In this document: in pieces, positions 35,741 to 44,118 of the stretch
How positions within the stretch are numbered: position 1 is the first letter of the stretch
How the letters are laid out: every line of letters starts with the position of its first letter
Source: Flagellimonas okinawensis
Lineage (GTDB): Bacteria; Bacteroidota; Bacteroidia; Flavobacteriales; Flavobacteriaceae
Direction: 5' to 3'
Length of the DNA stretch: 64,000 nt
Assembly (NCBI RefSeq): GCF_029194005.1
Contig: NZ_JARFVA010000004.1
Span: 1-64,000 of the forward strand
Position numbers and translations under genes: made by a program
The notes under the pieces: generated by a model
Seen by the model: only the letters and a program-made list of their open reading frames with translations
Told to the model about the DNA's origin: nothing
Databases searched by the model: none

Positions 35741-37021
35741 TTACTTTTTGCTCCTTTCTATCCATTTGTAGATGTACTCAATTAAGAAACAGCTGCCGAT
35801 GATAGAAATGGCAACAATAACACCCATTCTGTTAGCTGAAAATTGCTGCTGTAGTAAAACAGTGGTAGCAATAATGCATAAGATAAACCCGATTATGGGA
35901 ATTGCCCTAATGTTTTCGATTTCTTTTGATAACCGAATACCAACATAGTTCACCATGGCAAAAATGAGCAAGAAACCTACGCTTCCAGCAGTTGAAATAC
36001 TTTCCAGTTGCAGCGTATTGGTCAAGGTCAAAGTTAAAATTGCAGTGATAAGTAAGCCAATGGGCTGATTCCAAAGTTGATAGGTGAGCTGATGGGGCAG
36101 TTCATCTTCCTCGGCAATTTCATAACTTACCCTACTTCCTCCATATAGAGATGCATTGATGGCAGAAAAGGTTGAAATCAAAGCTGCAATGGTAATTATG
36201 GTGAATCCCGTTTGGCCCAACATGGGTTTGGCAGCCTCCGCTAAAACATAATCTTCCGCAGTTTTAATGGTGTCAAATGGAAGTGACCCCACAGTGACCA
36301 CTGCTATGATGATGTACAAAAAGACCACAAAAATGATGGAAATATAATAGGCTCTGGGAATATTCTTTTCAGGATTTTCGATATCTGGAGCTGAGTTGGC
36401 AATCAACTCGAAACCTTCATAAGCGACAAAAATGACCATGCCGCCTGTTAAAAGTTGTAAAGGAGCTTCCCAGTTTTCTGGGGATAACTGTTCCAGGTTC
36501 GGGTTACCTATCAAGCCATATAGACCAATCCCGATAAATGCTATTAGAATTACAAGTTTTATGACCACGGCATAGGATTCTATCATCCCTACCACCTTAA
36601 TGCTGTAATAATTGATAATGGAAGCCAATATGATAATGGCGCTGGCATAAATATGAAAATCCATTTCGCCTCCCGTTAAAGAAAGAAGGTTTGGGGCATA
36701 AGAGCCAAATGCGGAAGCATATAAGGAAAGCATTATTATATAACTCACCCACAGCAGATTGTTGATGCCCCCGCTAAATATATTTTTGCCGAACCCTTGA
36801 TTGATAAATTTTACGGTTCCGCCCCTGTCCGGGTACTTTTTTGAAAGCTTTATATAACTGTAAGATGTTATCAGGGCCAATATTCCCGCAAAAAGAAAGG
36901 CTAAGGGTGTTCCTCCTTTTGATAGGGTTACGGCCAAACCTAGAACAGCAAAAATCCCTCCGCCTACCATTCCGCCTATTCCAATGGAAATAGCTTCGGC
37001 AAGTTTGATTTTTTTGCTCAT
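35741..37021 (-). CDS. APC family amino acid permease
   Basis: From ATG 37021 the protein has 426 residues and twelve predicted helices. Helix 1 contains IGIGGMVGGGIFAVLGLAV, the APC substrate-binding unwound motif (GGMVGGGIF). A second conserved site, YEGFELIANSAPDIENPEKNIPRA, follows helix 6. It should import an amino acid or similar compound by cation coupling. A longer frame begins with TTG at 37072 and would overlap the upstream DUF2797 stop by 8 bp. The additional 17 residues are Ser/Thr/Asn-rich without family match, so ATG is chosen. DUF2797 and this permease probably form one transcript. Confidence 0.88.
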   Translation of the reverse strand: MSKKIKLAEAISIGIGGMVGGGIFAVLGLAVTLSKGGTPLAFLFAGILALITSYSYIKLSKKYPDRGGTVKFINQGFGKNIFSGGINNLLWVSYIIMLSLYASAFGSYAPNLLSLTGGEMDFHIYASAIIILASIINYYSIKVVGMIESYAVVIKLVILIAFIGIGLYGLIGNPNLEQLSPENWEAPLQLLTGGMVIFVAYEGFELIANSAPDIENPEKNIPRAYYISIIFVVFLYIIIAVVTVGSLPFDTIKTAEDYVLAEAAKPMLGQTGFTIITIAALISTFSAINASLYGGSRVSYEIAEEDELPHQLTYQLWNQPIGLLITAILTLTLTNTLQLESISTAGSVGFLLIFAMVNYVGIRLSKEIENIRAIPIIGFILCIIATTVLLQQQFSANRMGVIVAISIIGSCFLIEYIYKWIERSKK

Positions 37022-37064
37022 GGATGTTTTTAGTTGAGTTGAATTATTAGAACTAGTGTTCAGG

Positions 37065-37859
37065 TCAGCCAATATTTATCCCAACATAATACCCTTCACT
37101 GCTCCTTACATTGAAAACCGTGTTGTCCTCAAATATTAAATATTGACCTTTTATGCCCTTAAGCACTCCTTTATAGGTTGGGGTTTTGTCCAAGTTCAGA
37201 CTTTTTACCTTCTCCGGGTATTGCAATACAGGAAACTTTAATTGGGTCTCTTCCCGATCTTCCAAAAAATATTCCTTTGCCTCATCGGGAATACTACTTT
37301 TTAATTTATTGCGCCATTCCACAAGGTCAACATCTTCGAGATTGTTCTTGAGCATTTTTTGCCAACTGGTCTTGTCACTTACATGTTCTTTAAGGGCAAC
37401 TTCGGTGATGCCCGCCAAGTACCGGTTGGGTGCTTCAACTATTTCTATGGCCTCGTGGGCGCCTTGATCTATCCACCGCGTTGGTACTTGGGATTTTCTG
37501 GTCACCCCAACTTTTATATTGCTGGAATTTGCCAGGTATACGATGTGGGGTTGGAGCTGCATCTTTTTCTCAAACTCCAGGTCACGGTCCTCTTTGTCCA
37601 AATGGGCAGTACTGAGTTCGGGTTTCATGATCCACTCGCCTGCCAGTGGGGTTTCAAAAAAGCAGGACCTGCAAAATCCTTGTCTGTAAATAGGTTTGTC
37701 CTCCCCGCAATTCAAACATTGAAACTTTATAAACTCAATCTCGAGTTCCTTGTTCAGACCTTGGTTCATGTTGATAAAATCGTTTTCAAAAACCAAAAAA
37801 TATTGAATGGGATCTCCCATTTCAGTCTGCATCTTTTTAAGGACTCCTTCGTAAAGCAT
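37065..37859 (-). CDS. DUF2797 domain protein with zinc ribbon
   Basis: 264 residues. A Cys-rich stretch, CLNCGEDKPIYRQGFCRSC (about residues 49-67), forms a four-Cys zinc ribbon. It is followed by HIVYLANSSNIKVGVTRKSQVPTRWIDQGA, the DUF2797 core, which resembles the GIY-YIG/T5orf172 nuclease-like strand order. A C-terminal domain with a PEKVKSLNLDKTPTYKGVLKGIKGQYL motif completes the family. Nucleic-acid binding is plausible; no activity has been assigned. It is divergent from the GH3 gene (98 bp) and precedes the APC permease. Confidence 0.85.
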   Translation of the reverse strand: MLYEGVLKKMQTEMGDPIQYFLVFENDFINMNQGLNKELEIEFIKFQCLNCGEDKPIYRQGFCRSCFFETPLAGEWIMKPELSTAHLDKEDRDLEFEKKMQLQPHIVYLANSSNIKVGVTRKSQVPTRWIDQGAHEAIEIVEAPNRYLAGITEVALKEHVSDKTSWQKMLKNNLEDVDLVEWRNKLKSSIPDEAKEYFLEDREETQLKFPVLQYPEKVKSLNLDKTPTYKGVLKGIKGQYLIFEDNTVFNVRSSEGYYVGINIG

Positions 37860-37957
37860 ATTGATATGAATGTGTTTGTCTTATTTGAAAATGTATGTCA
37901 GAAAAGCTATTTTAGCAGTTACGCCAATCTAATTTTCCTTGGTTAAATATACCTAAA

Positions 37958-39472
37958 ATGCCAATACCTTTATTCAACTCCATTGCTTCTTGGTTATTGA
38001 GAAAGCGCTACCACCAAATAGAGCTTTTTTTAAAGTATCCTTTGGATGTTCAGGACGAGGTATTGCGACAGTTGTTGGATTTTTCCAAGGATACGATGAT
38101 CGGAAAGCAATATGGGTTCCAAGACCTTCCCAAATATGATGAATTCAGGAACAGGGTCCCTATAGTGACCTATGAAGATGTGGCACCCATGATCGAGCGT
38201 ACCCGCAGGGGGGAACAGAACCTGTTTTGGCCCACATCCATAAAATGGTTCGCCAAGAGCAGTGGCACCACAAATGCAAAAAGCAAGTTTATACCCGTAA
38301 GTAACGAGGCTTTGGAGGATTGCCATTACAAATCCAGCAAGGATTTATTGTGCCTCTACCTTAACAACAATGAAAACTCCCAATTGTTTACAGGAAAGAG
38401 TTTAAGGCTCGGTGGCAGCAAGGAACTGTATGAGGACAATGGAACCTTTTTTGGCGACCTCTCCGCTATCTTGATAGATAATATGCCCCTATGGGCCGAA
38501 TATAGCAGTACACCTAGCAACAAGGTGTCATTGATGACCGAATGGGAATCTAAACTGGAGGCTATTATAGAAGAGAGTATCCGCGAGAACGTAACGAGTT
38601 TGGCCGGTGTCCCTTCATGGATGTTGGTATTGCTCAATCAAGTGTTGGAAAAGACGGGAAAAAACCATCTTTTCGAAATATGGGAAAATCTCGAGGTGTA
38701 TTTTCACGGGGGCGTAAGTTTTACACCTTATAAAAACCAGTATAAAAAACTGTTGCCGCGTAAGAAGTTCAACTACTATGAAACCTATAACGCATCCGAG
38801 GGTTTCTTTGGGATCCAGGACCAAAATAATTCGGATGAACTGTTGTTGATGTTGGATTATGGTATATTCTACGAATTCATTCCAATGGATGCCCATGGGG
38901 AAGGGGAGCGGGCAATACCACTTTGGGATGTTCAATTAGGTGTCAACTATGCCATGGTCATTACCACTAATGCGGGGCTGTGGCGATATAAAATTGGGGA
39001 TACCATCCGATTCACTTCCAAAAATCCTTATCGAATAAAAATAACGGGTCGTACCAAACACCATATCAATGTTTTTGGAGAGGAACTCATTATAGAAAAT
39101 GCGGAAGAGGCCTTAAAACAAGTGTGTCAAAAAACAGGGGCAGAGATTATGGATTACACTGCAGCCCCGGTTTTTATGACGGGAAAAGAGAAAGGGGCGC
39201 ATGAATGGATCATCGAGTTTCGAAAGCCACCTGAGGACATCGCTTATTTTACGGAAATGTTGGACAATTCGCTAAAGGCCTTGAATTCTGACTACGAGGC
39301 CAAGCGTTACAATAATATTACATTAAAGATGCCCAAGGTCCATGTGGCGCGAAAAAATTTGTTCCACCATTGGTTGAAGTCCAAAAACAAATTGGGAGGA
39401 CAGCACAAGATTCCAAGGCTCTCTAACCAGCGGGATTGTTTGGAGGAACTCCTTGGCATGAATGAGGAATAG
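37958..39472 (+). CDS. GH3 family (auxin-responsive) acyl-acid amido synthetase homolog
   Basis: 504 residues, bacterial GH3 length. The ATP-binding motif SSGTTNAKSKFIPVS (about residues 98-112), the central YNASEGFFGIQD and the C-terminal TGRTKHHINVFGEELIIENAEEAL are all visible, which are the adenylation motifs of the ANL-like GH3 fold. In plants GH3 enzymes attach amino acids to auxin or jasmonate. Bacterial ones are widespread in Bacteroidota with unknown acid and amine substrates. The gene is divergent from DUF2797 and is followed by a palindromic operator-like site. No cofactor or partner gene lies nearby. Confidence 0.9.
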   Translation: MPIPLFNSIASWLLRKRYHQIELFLKYPLDVQDEVLRQLLDFSKDTMIGKQYGFQDLPKYDEFRNRVPIVTYEDVAPMIERTRRGEQNLFWPTSIKWFAKSSGTTNAKSKFIPVSNEALEDCHYKSSKDLLCLYLNNNENSQLFTGKSLRLGGSKELYEDNGTFFGDLSAILIDNMPLWAEYSSTPSNKVSLMTEWESKLEAIIEESIRENVTSLAGVPSWMLVLLNQVLEKTGKNHLFEIWENLEVYFHGGVSFTPYKNQYKKLLPRKKFNYYETYNASEGFFGIQDQNNSDELLLMLDYGIFYEFIPMDAHGEGERAIPLWDVQLGVNYAMVITTNAGLWRYKIGDTIRFTSKNPYRIKITGRTKHHINVFGEELIIENAEEALKQVCQKTGAEIMDYTAAPVFMTGKEKGAHEWIIEFRKPPEDIAYFTEMLDNSLKALNSDYEAKRYNNITLKMPKVHVARKNLFHHWLKSKNKLGGQHKIPRLSNQRDCLEELLGMNEE

Positions 39473-39506
39473 GCTTTATAACCCATAAATTTGTTACTTG
39501 TCCGAC

Positions 39507-39530
39507 ATTTACGAAAACGTTTTCGTAAAT
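39507..39530. promoter_or_regulatory. 24-bp perfect palindrome, LacI-type operator-like
   Basis: Half-site ATTTACGAAAAC followed by its exact reverse complement. The centre AAAACGTTTT has the CG dyad typical of LacI/GalR operators. It lies 35 bp after the GH3 stop and 114 bp before the next gene, with no T-run, so it is not a terminator. No LacI regulator is encoded in the window. Confidence 0.6.
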
Positions 39531-39643
39531 TCACGCCATTCATCGTAGAAACTTTTCTTTTGAACAAATAAAAGAGGATTTGCTGCGTTATTTGATGAAA
39601 TTCCCCCAATCAAATCTTTTACAAAACACAAAACCATTACATC

Positions 39644-40183
39644 ATGGCAGAAAAACTTGTAGTTATATCAGATAAGTGGGGAGCCAAAAAAGGACTTTGG
39701 ATAGCATCGTACTTCGGCTATCTCCAACAGTATTATGATATTGTTTTCCACGATTGCCAACAACTTGGAAATGTTGATGTTTCTATATTTTCCGAAGAGA
39801 ACATTGATAAGGCTTTTAACGAAGGCGGTGTGGAAAGGGCCGTTTCCAATCTTATTAGAAAAGAATCAGAACCAGCCCATTTTTTGGCTTTTGGAACGGG
39901 GGCAGCGGTTACTTATAAAGCTGTATTAAAGGGGTTGCCTGCCAAATCGGTCACGGCTATTTCCGCGTTGGGAATTGAAAACGAAGATCAGTTATTATCC
40001 GCGGATGTAGATTTGATCTATGGAGAGTGTGATAAATTAAAACCAGGTCTAGGTTGGGCTAAAAGTGTAGGAGCCAAGCTTAGGATAGTCCCTAATTTTG
40101 GTCATAGCTTATATTCCGATGAAAAAATAATCTCCGATATTAGTTTGGAACTACTGGAAAAAGTAACAAAAAAAGCAGTCTGA
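39644..40183 (+). CDS. Alpha/beta-hydrolase-fold protein lacking the nucleophile
   Basis: 179 residues, no signal peptide. The strand pattern suits a small alpha/beta-hydrolase fold (VVISDKWGA at the N-terminus, HFLAFGTGAAVTYKAVL for the nucleophile elbow, VDLIYGECDKLKPG and RIVPNFGHSLY for the acid and base). The elbow reads G84-T-G86-A-A instead of GxSxG, so the catalytic Ser is Gly, while Asp130 and His154 are kept. It may bind rather than hydrolyse a ligand. I do not know a named family. It is tail-to-tail with clpX with no base between the stop codons, and the operator-like palindrome lies upstream. Confidence 0.65.
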   Translation: MAEKLVVISDKWGAKKGLWIASYFGYLQQYYDIVFHDCQQLGNVDVSIFSEENIDKAFNEGGVERAVSNLIRKESEPAHFLAFGTGAAVTYKAVLKGLPAKSVTAISALGIENEDQLLSADVDLIYGECDKLKPGLGWAKSVGAKLRIVPNFGHSLYSDEKIISDISLELLEKVTKKAV

Positions 40184-40206
40184 CTAAGAGACTGCTTTTA
40201 ATTTTT
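40171..40206. terminator. Bidirectional terminator inside both 3' ends
   Basis: AAAAGCAGTCT/AGACTGCTTTT with a seven-base loop and T-runs on both strands. It overlaps the last codons and stop codons of the hydrolase-fold gene and of clpX, whose coding sequences touch at 40183/40184. Confidence 0.88.
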
Positions 40207-41419
40207 TTACGGTTTCGTAAGAGAGTTTTTTCTCAGCGTAACTTTTGGTTACCTTGAATTCCGTTTCATCGCTACTGGGCAGTGTGAACATTGCATCGGT
40301 AAATACCGCTTCGCACAAAGAACGTAGCCCTCTTGCACCCAATTTATATTCCACAGCTTTCTCCACGATATAATCCAATGCCTGATCTGTAATGGTAAAC
40401 TTGATGTCATCCATGGCAAACAGTTTTTCGTACTGTTTGATGATCGCATTTTTGGGTTCTGTTAAAATGGCCCTCAATGTTTTGGCATCCAAAGGGTTCA
40501 TATGGGTCAGCACGGGAAGCCTTCCTATAATCTCCGGGATAAGTCCGAATTCCTTTAGATCTTTCGGTATGATATACTGAAGGATATTTTCTTGGTCCAG
40601 GTTTTCCTCCGCTTTGGAGGCGCTATAACCTACGGCCTGCATGTTCAATCGCTTGGTGATGATACGCTCGATACCATCAAATGCACCTCCGGCCACAAAC
40701 AATATATTTTCAGTGTTGACTTCGATGAATTTTTGATCGGGGTGTTTACGGCCACCTTTGGGCGGCACATTTACCGTGGTTCCTTCCAAAAGTTTCAATA
40801 AGCCTTGTTGTACCCCTTCACCGGAAACATCCCGGGTGATGGATGGGTTGTCACTTTTACGGGCAATTTTATCTATTTCATCAATAAATACGATACCTCG
40901 CTCCGCTTTTTCCAAATTATAGTCGGCCGCTTGCAGTAAGCGGGTCAATATACTCTCAACATCCTCACCTACATAACCGGCTTCCGTAAGTACGGTTGCA
41001 TCCACAATGGCCAAAGGTACATTGAGCATTTTGGCGATGGTCTTCGCGATAAGGGTTTTTCCCGTACCGGTTTGACCGACCATGACAATGTTACTTTTCT
41101 GGATTTCTATATCCTCATCCTTGCCCTTGGGCTGTAACAATCTTTTATAGTGATTGTATACCGCAACTGACATTACTTTTTTGGTTCTTTCCTGTCCAAT
41201 CACAAAGGTGTCCAAGAAATCATGGATTTCCATTGGCTTTTTCAATACCAGTTCGGAGGATAGGTCTTGATTTTTGGATTGTTTGGACTCTTCGGCTACA
41301 ATGCTATGGGCCTGTTCTATGCATCTATCGCAGATATGCGCATCAAGGCCGGCGATCAATAAATTGGTCTCGGGCTTTTTTCTTCCACAAAAAGAACATT
41401 CCAAGTTTTCTTTTGCCAT
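40184..41419 (-). CDS. clpX: ATP-dependent Clp protease ATP-binding subunit ClpX
   Basis: 411 residues, normal length. The N-terminal zinc-binding domain has C8xxC11 and C30xxC33 (CSFCGRK, HICDRC). The AAA+ core shows Walker A GQTGTGKT, Walker B IVFIDEID, the pore loop GYVGEDVES and the sensor regions, ending with the C-terminal domain [14 protein letters not shown]. It unfolds tagged proteins and feeds them to ClpP. The gene order tig-clpP-clpX on this strand is the common one, with an 84-bp gap to clpP. Its 3' end carries the bidirectional hairpin. Confidence 0.98.
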   Translation of the reverse strand: MAKENLECSFCGRKKPETNLLIAGLDAHICDRCIEQAHSIVAEESKQSKNQDLSSELVLKKPMEIHDFLDTFVIGQERTKKVMSVAVYNHYKRLLQPKGKDEDIEIQKSNIVMVGQTGTGKTLIAKTIAKMLNVPLAIVDATVLTEAGYVGEDVESILTRLLQAADYNLEKAERGIVFIDEIDKIARKSDNPSITRDVSGEGVQQGLLKLLEGTTVNVPPKGGRKHPDQKFIEVNTENILFVAGGAFDGIERIITKRLNMQAVGYSASKAEENLDQENILQYIIPKDLKEFGLIPEIIGRLPVLTHMNPLDAKTLRAILTEPKNAIIKQYEKLFAMDDIKFTITDQALDYIVEKAVEYKLGARGLRSLCEAVFTDAMFTLPSSDETEFKVTKSYAEKKLSYETVKKLKAVS

Positions 41420-41503
41420 ATTTTTTAATCTTCAATCAACAATAACGCAAAAATAATAGATTTGTTCTGTGTTAAGTGATTGTTTTTAAATAAGTTGCTG
41501 GTG

Positions 41504-42184
41504 TTAGGATTTATCTCTTTCCAATATTTCATCGATCATTCCATAGGCTTTGGCCTCCGGGGCTTTCATCCAGAAATCACGATCACTGTCCTCATAGACC
41601 TTGTCAAAAGTCTGTCCTGAGTGCTTGGAAATGATCTCATAAAGCTCATCTTTGATTTTGAGTACCTCTTGGGCCGCAATCTCTATATCACTGGCCTGAC
41701 CTTGTGCCCCAGAAAGCGGCTGGTGGATCATGACCCTTGAGTGGGGAAGCCCACTTCTCTTGCCTTTTTCACCGGCGCAGAGCAATACGGCAGCCATGGA
41801 GGCGGCTATACCTGTACATATGGTGGCAACGTCGGGCTTAATGAACTGCATGGTATCATAAATCCCCAATCCGGCGTAAACACTTCCTCCCGGGGAATTG
41901 ATGTAGATCTGAATGTCTTTCGATGCATCTGCACTCTCCAAGAAAAGTAGCTGAGCCTGTATTATGTTTGCTACCTGGTCGTTGATACCTGTTCCCATAA
42001 AAATTATCCTGTCCATCATCAATCTGGAGAAAACATCCATGGCGACTGCATTAAGCTGTCTTTCCTCGATGATGTTCGGGGTCATGTTCATTGGGTACAT
42101 GGTACTCATGAGCTTGTCATAGTACATGCTGTTGATACCGTGGTGCTGGGTAGCGTATTTTTTAAATTCTTTTCCGTAATCCAT
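41504..42184 (-). CDS. clpP: ATP-dependent Clp protease proteolytic subunit ClpP
   Basis: 226 residues with an N-terminal extension of about 30 residues (MDYGKEFKKYATQHHGINS), as in other Bacteroidota. The serine-protease motifs are Ser129 in TGIAASMAA and His154 in MIHQPLSG, with the acidic member in the C-terminal EDSDRDFWM region. It forms the barrel of the ClpXP protease. The gene lies 90 bp after tig with a strong terminator in between, so it probably has its own promoter in part. clpX follows after 84 bp. Confidence 0.97.
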   Translation of the reverse strand: MDYGKEFKKYATQHHGINSMYYDKLMSTMYPMNMTPNIIEERQLNAVAMDVFSRLMMDRIIFMGTGINDQVANIIQAQLLFLESADASKDIQIYINSPGGSVYAGLGIYDTMQFIKPDVATICTGIAASMAAVLLCAGEKGKRSGLPHSRVMIHQPLSGAQGQASDIEIAAQEVLKIKDELYEIISKHSGQTFDKVYEDSDRDFWMKAPEAKAYGMIDEILERDKS

Positions 42185-42206
42185 AGGATCTGACTCGATT
42201 TATCTT

Positions 42207-42242
42207 AAAAAAAAGGTGCCGAAAAATTAGCTTTCCGGCACC
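42207..42242 (-). terminator. Terminator between tig and clpP
   Basis: On the minus strand GGTGCCG/CGGCACC with a loop is followed by eight T. It separates tig from clpP despite their same direction. Confidence 0.88.
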
Positions 42243-42274
42243 GTAAAGATACTTAATTTTCTTTTAGCGAAGCC

Positions 42275-43597
42275 TTAGCTGTACGCTTCCTTGATGAAGT
42301 CGTCGTAAGATACTTCCTTGACCTTAAGATTGGCCTTTTCTTTATATAGGTCCAAAAGTTTTTGGCTCATCAATTGCTCGGACAATCTTTTCACTTCGTC
42401 CTGGTTGCTCATTACCCTAGCGGCAACGCTTTCCAATTCTTCCTCTTTTGGGTCCATATGGCCATACTGTGCCATCTGAGATTTGATGAATCCTTTGGCA
42501 AATTCCTTCAATTCGTCAAACTGGACCTGAAGTTCATTTTCTTGGATGATTTTTCCTTCGATCAATTGATAACGCAGTCCTTTTTCAGATTTCTCGAACT
42601 CTTCCTTAGCTTCATCTTCGGTCAATGGATTTTCACCACTGATTTGGATCCATTTTTTCAAAAATTCGGATGGTAGTTCAAATTTGGTCTCGTCAATCAG
42701 TTTTTCCGTGATATCGTTCAACAATTTTTGATCCGATTGTTGCTCGAACTGTTTTTCGGAATCCTCTTTGATCTTGTCCTTCAATTCTTTTTCGGAAGTT
42801 ACTTTTCCTTCGCCGAACAACTTGTCGAAAAGTTCTTGGTCCAGTGCGGCCGGCTCTCTTTCGTTGATTTCTTCTATGGTGAAGGTTACATCGATCTTTA
42901 GGTCGTCAGCCTTGTCACGGGCGATGCCCAATGCGCTAGATAGCAGATAATCTTCTTTGAAAAGTCCTTTTGTGGACAGGGTAACCGATTCCCCAACTTT
43001 TTTACCGACAAGGGCATCAATAGCTTTTTTGCTTTTGATCTTGTCCATCTCAATTGTGGTCTTGTGGTCGATTTCCTCATCTTCATTGGCAAAGAATCCG
43101 GTTACTTCGTCTTTTTTGCCCACTTCTGATTTGGAGATAAGTTTTCCGTATTGTTTTTGGATACGTTCCACTTGTTCGTCGATCATCTTTTTATCGGCCA
43201 CGATTTTGTATTGGGTAACCGCTTTTTTGGTCTTCAAGTTTACATCGAAACTTGGCGCCAATCCCAATTCAAATTCGAAATCTAGATTGTCCTTGTCCCA
43301 GTCAAAATTATCTTGCTGTTTGGGAAGTGGATTTCCCAAAACATCCAACTTTTCTTCTGTAAGGTATTTGTTCAGATTGTCCTGAAGCAATTTGTTCACT
43401 TCATCCACCAAAACAGCCTTGCCATACTGCTTTTTGATAAGTCCCATGGGAACCTGTCCTTTTCTGAAACCAGGAATATTGGCCTGCTTTCTGTAATCCT
43501 TTAGGATTTTCTCTACTTTGTCCTGATAGTCTTCTTTGCTTATGGCAACCTTTACAACTGCATTAAGATCGTCAATCTGCTCTTTGGTTATATTCAT
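42275..43597 (-). CDS. tig: Trigger factor
   Basis: 440 residues. The N-terminal ribosome-binding domain has the tail signature GFRKGQVPMGLIKKQYG (about 42-58). The central PPIase-like domain (about 150-240) and the helical C-terminal arms, rich in charge and glutamine, follow. It binds at the ribosome exit and holds nascent chains, with prolyl isomerase activity. The FKBP-like segment here is less conserved (VTGFFANEDEEIDHKT, KVGESVTLSTKGLF), as usual in Bacteroidota. It is the first gene of the tig-clpP-clpX locus and ends with its own terminator. Confidence 0.95.
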   Translation of the reverse strand: MNITKEQIDDLNAVVKVAISKEDYQDKVEKILKDYRKQANIPGFRKGQVPMGLIKKQYGKAVLVDEVNKLLQDNLNKYLTEEKLDVLGNPLPKQQDNFDWDKDNLDFEFELGLAPSFDVNLKTKKAVTQYKIVADKKMIDEQVERIQKQYGKLISKSEVGKKDEVTGFFANEDEEIDHKTTIEMDKIKSKKAIDALVGKKVGESVTLSTKGLFKEDYLLSSALGIARDKADDLKIDVTFTIEEINEREPAALDQELFDKLFGEGKVTSEKELKDKIKEDSEKQFEQQSDQKLLNDITEKLIDETKFELPSEFLKKWIQISGENPLTEDEAKEEFEKSEKGLRYQLIEGKIIQENELQVQFDELKEFAKGFIKSQMAQYGHMDPKEEELESVAARVMSNQDEVKRLSEQLMSQKLLDLYKEKANLKVKEVSYDDFIKEAYS

Positions 43598-43696
43598 TTC
43601 CTACCTAATTTGCTTTCTAAAAATGGGATGCAAAAGTAACTCTTTTTTGATTTGCTGCCAAGTTTTTAAACCGTTGACTTTCAAACAATATGAATT

Positions 43697-44041
43697 CTAC
43701 TGATCTTCTTTTAGAACGGAGTGCAAAATTGCCTGCAAAAATGAAAGCAATAAACTGAATATGATGGCCCACCAAAAGCTTTCAACCTGAAAACCATCGA
43801 TCAAATTTGCGGTCAATAGAATGATTATCGCATTGATTACCAGTAAAAAAAGCCCCAATGTTAGGATGGTGATGGGCAGGGTAAGTATTACCAATATGGG
43901 TTTCACCAAAAAGTTGAGCAAGCTGAGTACAACTGCAACGATTATGGCAGTGAACATGGAAGAAACGCCTACACCGGGCAAGACATAACTCAAAATTACG
44001 ACAGCAATGGCATTTAATAGTAGTCTTAATATAAGTTTCAT
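43697..44041 (-). CDS. Phage holin family 4-like small membrane protein
   Basis: 114 residues from ATG 44041. Four hydrophobic segments (about 5-20, 27-47, 50-78, 86-107) make up almost the whole protein. The pattern LLLNAIAVVILSYVLPGVGV and LNFLVKPILVILTLPITILTLGLFLLVINAI is the family called phage holin 4/DUF360-like. It is common in bacterial chromosomes, mostly not phage-related, and no lysis genes occur nearby. Function unknown. A TTG three codons upstream is a less likely start. It lies between tig and a GDSL lipoprotein gene, on the same strand. Confidence 0.8.
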   Translation of the reverse strand: MKLILRLLLNAIAVVILSYVLPGVGVSSMFTAIIVAVVLSLLNFLVKPILVILTLPITILTLGLFLLVINAIIILLTANLIDGFQVESFWWAIIFSLLLSFLQAILHSVLKEDQ

Positions 44042-44066
44042 AGGTTTCAAATAGATTTTGATAAAT

Positions 44067-44095
44067 AAAAAAAGGCACCGGATTTCGGTGCCTTT
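44067..44095 (-). terminator. Terminator of the GDSL lipoprotein gene
   Basis: On the minus strand AAAGGCACCG/CGGTGCCTTT with a five-base loop, followed by T-rich sequence. It starts 24 bp after the stop of the lipoprotein gene. Confidence 0.82.
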
Positions 44096-44118
44096 AAGAT
44101 AAAGAAAATAATGTTTGT

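Noticed and set aside
42768-43385. Plus-strand open frames across tig
   Set aside because: They are antisense to the clearly conserved trigger factor and encode Ser/Phe-rich low-complexity products.
43697-44041. Prophage remnant suggested by the holin family name
   Set aside because: No endolysin, integrase, capsid or att site is nearby. This family is common on chromosomes outside phages.
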